Of a DNA stretch of 64,000 nt, positions 62,878-64,000 are shown in pieces (position 1 is the first letter of the stretch; every line of letters starts with the position of its first letter). The translations under genes and the position numbers were made by a program. The notes under the pieces were generated by a model. The model was given only the letters and a program-made list of their open reading frames with translations. It was not told where the DNA came from and made no database searches. Source of the DNA: Marinisporobacter balticus. GTDB taxonomy: Bacteria; Bacillota; Clostridia; Peptostreptococcales; Thermotaleaceae. The stretch is taken from contig NZ_SLWV01000013.1 of NCBI RefSeq assembly GCF_004345705.1, positions 23,616-87,615 of the forward strand. The letters are read 5' to 3'.

Positions 62878-63311
62878 GTATCAGATTCCTTCTTTCTCAT
62901 GTTTGAATGTTCTGAGTTAAGTAACACTCTAAAAACAAAAAGTCGCTTCGAACATTAGTCTAAGAGAACATATATATTAAAATGGATTTATTTTATTTAT
63001 GGCTATAAGCGTACCCCATGCCAATCCTATACACTAGTTGATATGACTAATATACAGTAAAAACCGCAGTCACTTATGGTACGGTTCAGCTCTAATTATC
63101 CCAAATCTCTTTTTGTCAGTAAATTATTTTCACTTTGATTCTCTCACCCTGAAATCCCTACCACCCACCAATTCCTCTCCAATGTCCTTCTGATATCCTA
63201 ACGCCGACCACAACTGCGATTTTTCAGAAACAACTAGAAACTACCTAAAAATCCTCTACAAAACAAAAAACCTCTCCTTCCTTGAAACCTAAGGAAAGCA
63301 AAGCTATATCC
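62878..63311. other. Long stretch without a gene
   Basis: No convincing reading frame on either strand. AACCG and CGGTT around 63060 form a weak inverted repeat. The part from 63160 is relatively C-rich and may be noncoding flank of the attachment site. Confidence 0.4.
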
Positions 63312-63355
63312 TGGTGCACCCGAGAGGAATCGAACCTCCGACGCACGGTTTAGGA
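63312..63355 (-). tRNA. 3' half of tRNA-Arg(CCU), likely attachment site
   Basis: On the minus strand the sequence runs from the anticodon CCT and AA, through ACCGT, a five-base variable loop, T-stem GGAGG, T-loop TTCGATT, T-stem CCTCT and acceptor CGGGTGC-A-CCA. All 40 bases after the anticodon have the right spacing. The 5' half is absent, so it is not a functional gene. Integrases use tRNA 3' ends as sites and duplicate them, so this is probably an att site, with the element lying to its right. Confidence 0.85.
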
Positions 63356-63460
63356 AATTTGATATCGGTGATTTTTTTCGCCGTCGATGCAGTATTTCTG
63401 CCTATGACGTCCTTCTCCTCCTGCCCTTGTCCGTGACACCGAGTGACTACTTGTACCCTT

Positions 63461-63481
63461 TTTGACGACGGTTTGACGACG
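63461..63481. repeat. Two direct repeats TTTGACGACG
   Basis: Two identical 10-base units at 63461 and 63472, one base between them, so one helical turn apart. They lie about 110 bases inside the presumed element from the att site and could bind a recombinase or excisionase. Confidence 0.6.
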
Positions 63482-63595
63482 TAGTAGGAGAAACAACTGA
63501 GAATTACCTAACACAAACTGAAATAGCTTGTAATTCTCCTTATTTACCTTCCCGATCTGTCCCTTTATCATTTTTCTCATATATCATCATTGTAT

Positions 63596-63611
63596 GTAAA
63601 GTGAATTTTAC
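63596..63611. promoter_or_regulatory. Operator-like inverted repeat, upstream copy
   Basis: GTAAAGTGAATTTTAC, arms GTAAA and TTTAC with a 6-base centre. It ends 12 bases before the -35 box of the XRE promoter. It matches the copy at 63658 at 13 of 16 bases. Confidence 0.7.
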
Positions 63612-63622
63612 GTAAAGCATAC

Positions 63623-63651
63623 TTGACATCATTTAGGATTAGATGTATATT
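63623..63651 (+). promoter_or_regulatory. Sigma-A promoter of the XRE regulator gene
   Basis: TTGACA, a 17-base spacer and TATATT. The transcription start should fall near 63658, exactly at the downstream operator copy. Confidence 0.8.
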
Positions 63652-63657
63652 GAGAAT

Positions 63658-63673
63658 GTAAAGTTTGTTTTAC
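63658..63673. promoter_or_regulatory. Operator-like inverted repeat, downstream copy
   Basis: GTAAAGTTTGTTTTAC, the second copy of the operator, 62 bases from the first (centre to centre), about six helix turns. It covers the presumed start of transcription. Confidence 0.7.
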
Positions 63674-63700
63674 ATTCAAATCTATTATATAAAAAAGGAT

Positions 63701-63907
63701 GTGATTGTTATTAAAAACAGAATCAGACAGCTTAGAGATATTCATAATCTAACACAAGATGAATTTGCTAAATTAGTAAACGTATCAAGACAAACTATAA
63801 TATCCTTAGAAAAGGGTCGCTACAATCCATCTATAACCCTTGCATTTAAAATTGCAAAAATCTTCAATACTACGATTGAAAATGTTTTTATATATGAGGA
63901 GGAATAA
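63701..63907 (+). CDS. XRE-family transcriptional regulator
   Basis: 68 residues if it starts at the GTG at 63701. The open frame extends back to a TTG at 63665, but that would lie within the operator at the mRNA start. The AAGGAT site is best spaced (8 bases) for the ATT at 63710, so an ATT start giving KNRIRQLRDIHNLTQDEFAK is possible. The HTH is canonical: LTQDEFAKLVNVSRQTIISL, then EKGRYNPSITLAFKIAKIFN and IENVF. Proteins of this size are Cro-like repressors of mobile elements. It likely represses itself through the two flanking palindromes. Confidence 0.88.
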   Translation: MIVIKNRIRQLRDIHNLTQDEFAKLVNVSRQTIISLEKGRYNPSITLAFKIAKIFNTTIENVFIYEEE

Positions 63908-64000
63908 GTCTGAAATATATCAAGATAACAGTCCAATAAGTTTATGGGCATAGCAAACAAGCCATTGAAGATGACTTTAAAAATCAATTTACTTTCTATT

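Noticed and set aside
63350..63580. Minus-strand frame of 76 codons running into the tRNA fragment
   Set aside because: Basic, low-order composition, weak ribosome site and overlap with the tRNA half-gene. I looked for an integrase tail here and found none.
1..64000. CRISPR arrays, rRNA genes, replication origin
   Set aside because: No regularly spaced repeats, no rRNA sequence and no cluster of DnaA boxes or dnaA/repA gene were seen.

Overview
This window comes from a low-GC, spore-forming anaerobic firmicute, most likely a member of the Clostridia. The grounds are a GerAB germination permease, TerD, CitE-like and PRTase stress genes, a T-box in front of tyrS, preQ1 and FMN riboswitches, strong AGGAGG ribosome sites and short AT-rich gaps. 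The genus is not established; an Alkaliphilus-like clostridium is a guess. There is no rRNA, no intact tRNA and no CRISPR array.

The left two thirds (1-47 kb) is mostly ordinary chromosome. It opens with a potABC spermidine/putrescine importer. A peptide-use block follows (Crp/Fnr-type regulator, dipeptidase pepV, YfcC-family permease, pepT), then truA with a previously unlisted 59-residue membrane peptide, a MATE pump and an RNA methyltransferase. An HD-domain gene lies just ahead of a compact folate operon, pabA-pabB-pabC-folE-folP-folB-folK. CorA, asparagine synthetase and a chemoreceptor come next. From 23.6 to 31.1 kb there is a Ter-type stress cluster: three TerD paralogues, an AIM24 protein, a CitE-like lyase, a very large PRTase/TRSP/StiP/PELOTA-like fusion and a HAD phosphatase. 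A second chemoreceptor and a divergent Na+/Ca2+-type exchanger flank it. Then come queT under a preQ1-I riboswitch, an orphan gerAB, tyrS under a Tyr T-box, a free-methionine sulfoxide reductase, a methyltransferase, a sodium:solute symporter, a GGDEF/EAL protein, murI and an HD hydrolase.

The right third (about 46-64 kb) is an accessory region. It holds decayed pieces of at least four insertion sequence families (ISL3-like, an unassigned DDE element, IS1380-like, IS66) and two near-identical REP-associated tyrosine transposase genes. Small regulator-plus-flavoprotein modules sit between them. One is a PadR gene behind a perfect 13-bp inverted repeat, followed by a protein that joins flavodoxin, SCP2-like and membrane domains. 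Another is a MarR/flavodoxin/DUF2164 group. An Escherichia coli-like ribB lies under an FMN riboswitch. A DUF169-ABC importer operon has an ATPase gene broken by a frameshift. At 63.31 kb the 3' half of a tRNA-Arg(CCU) gene marks a probable attachment site. To its right begins what looks like an integrated element, with an XRE regulator whose promoter lies between two matching operators.

Coordinates of genes are from reading frames checked against ribosome sites. Several starts were moved, often to GTG or TTG, where the Shine-Dalgarno sequence demands it. Functions are by motif recognition only; no database search was possible.
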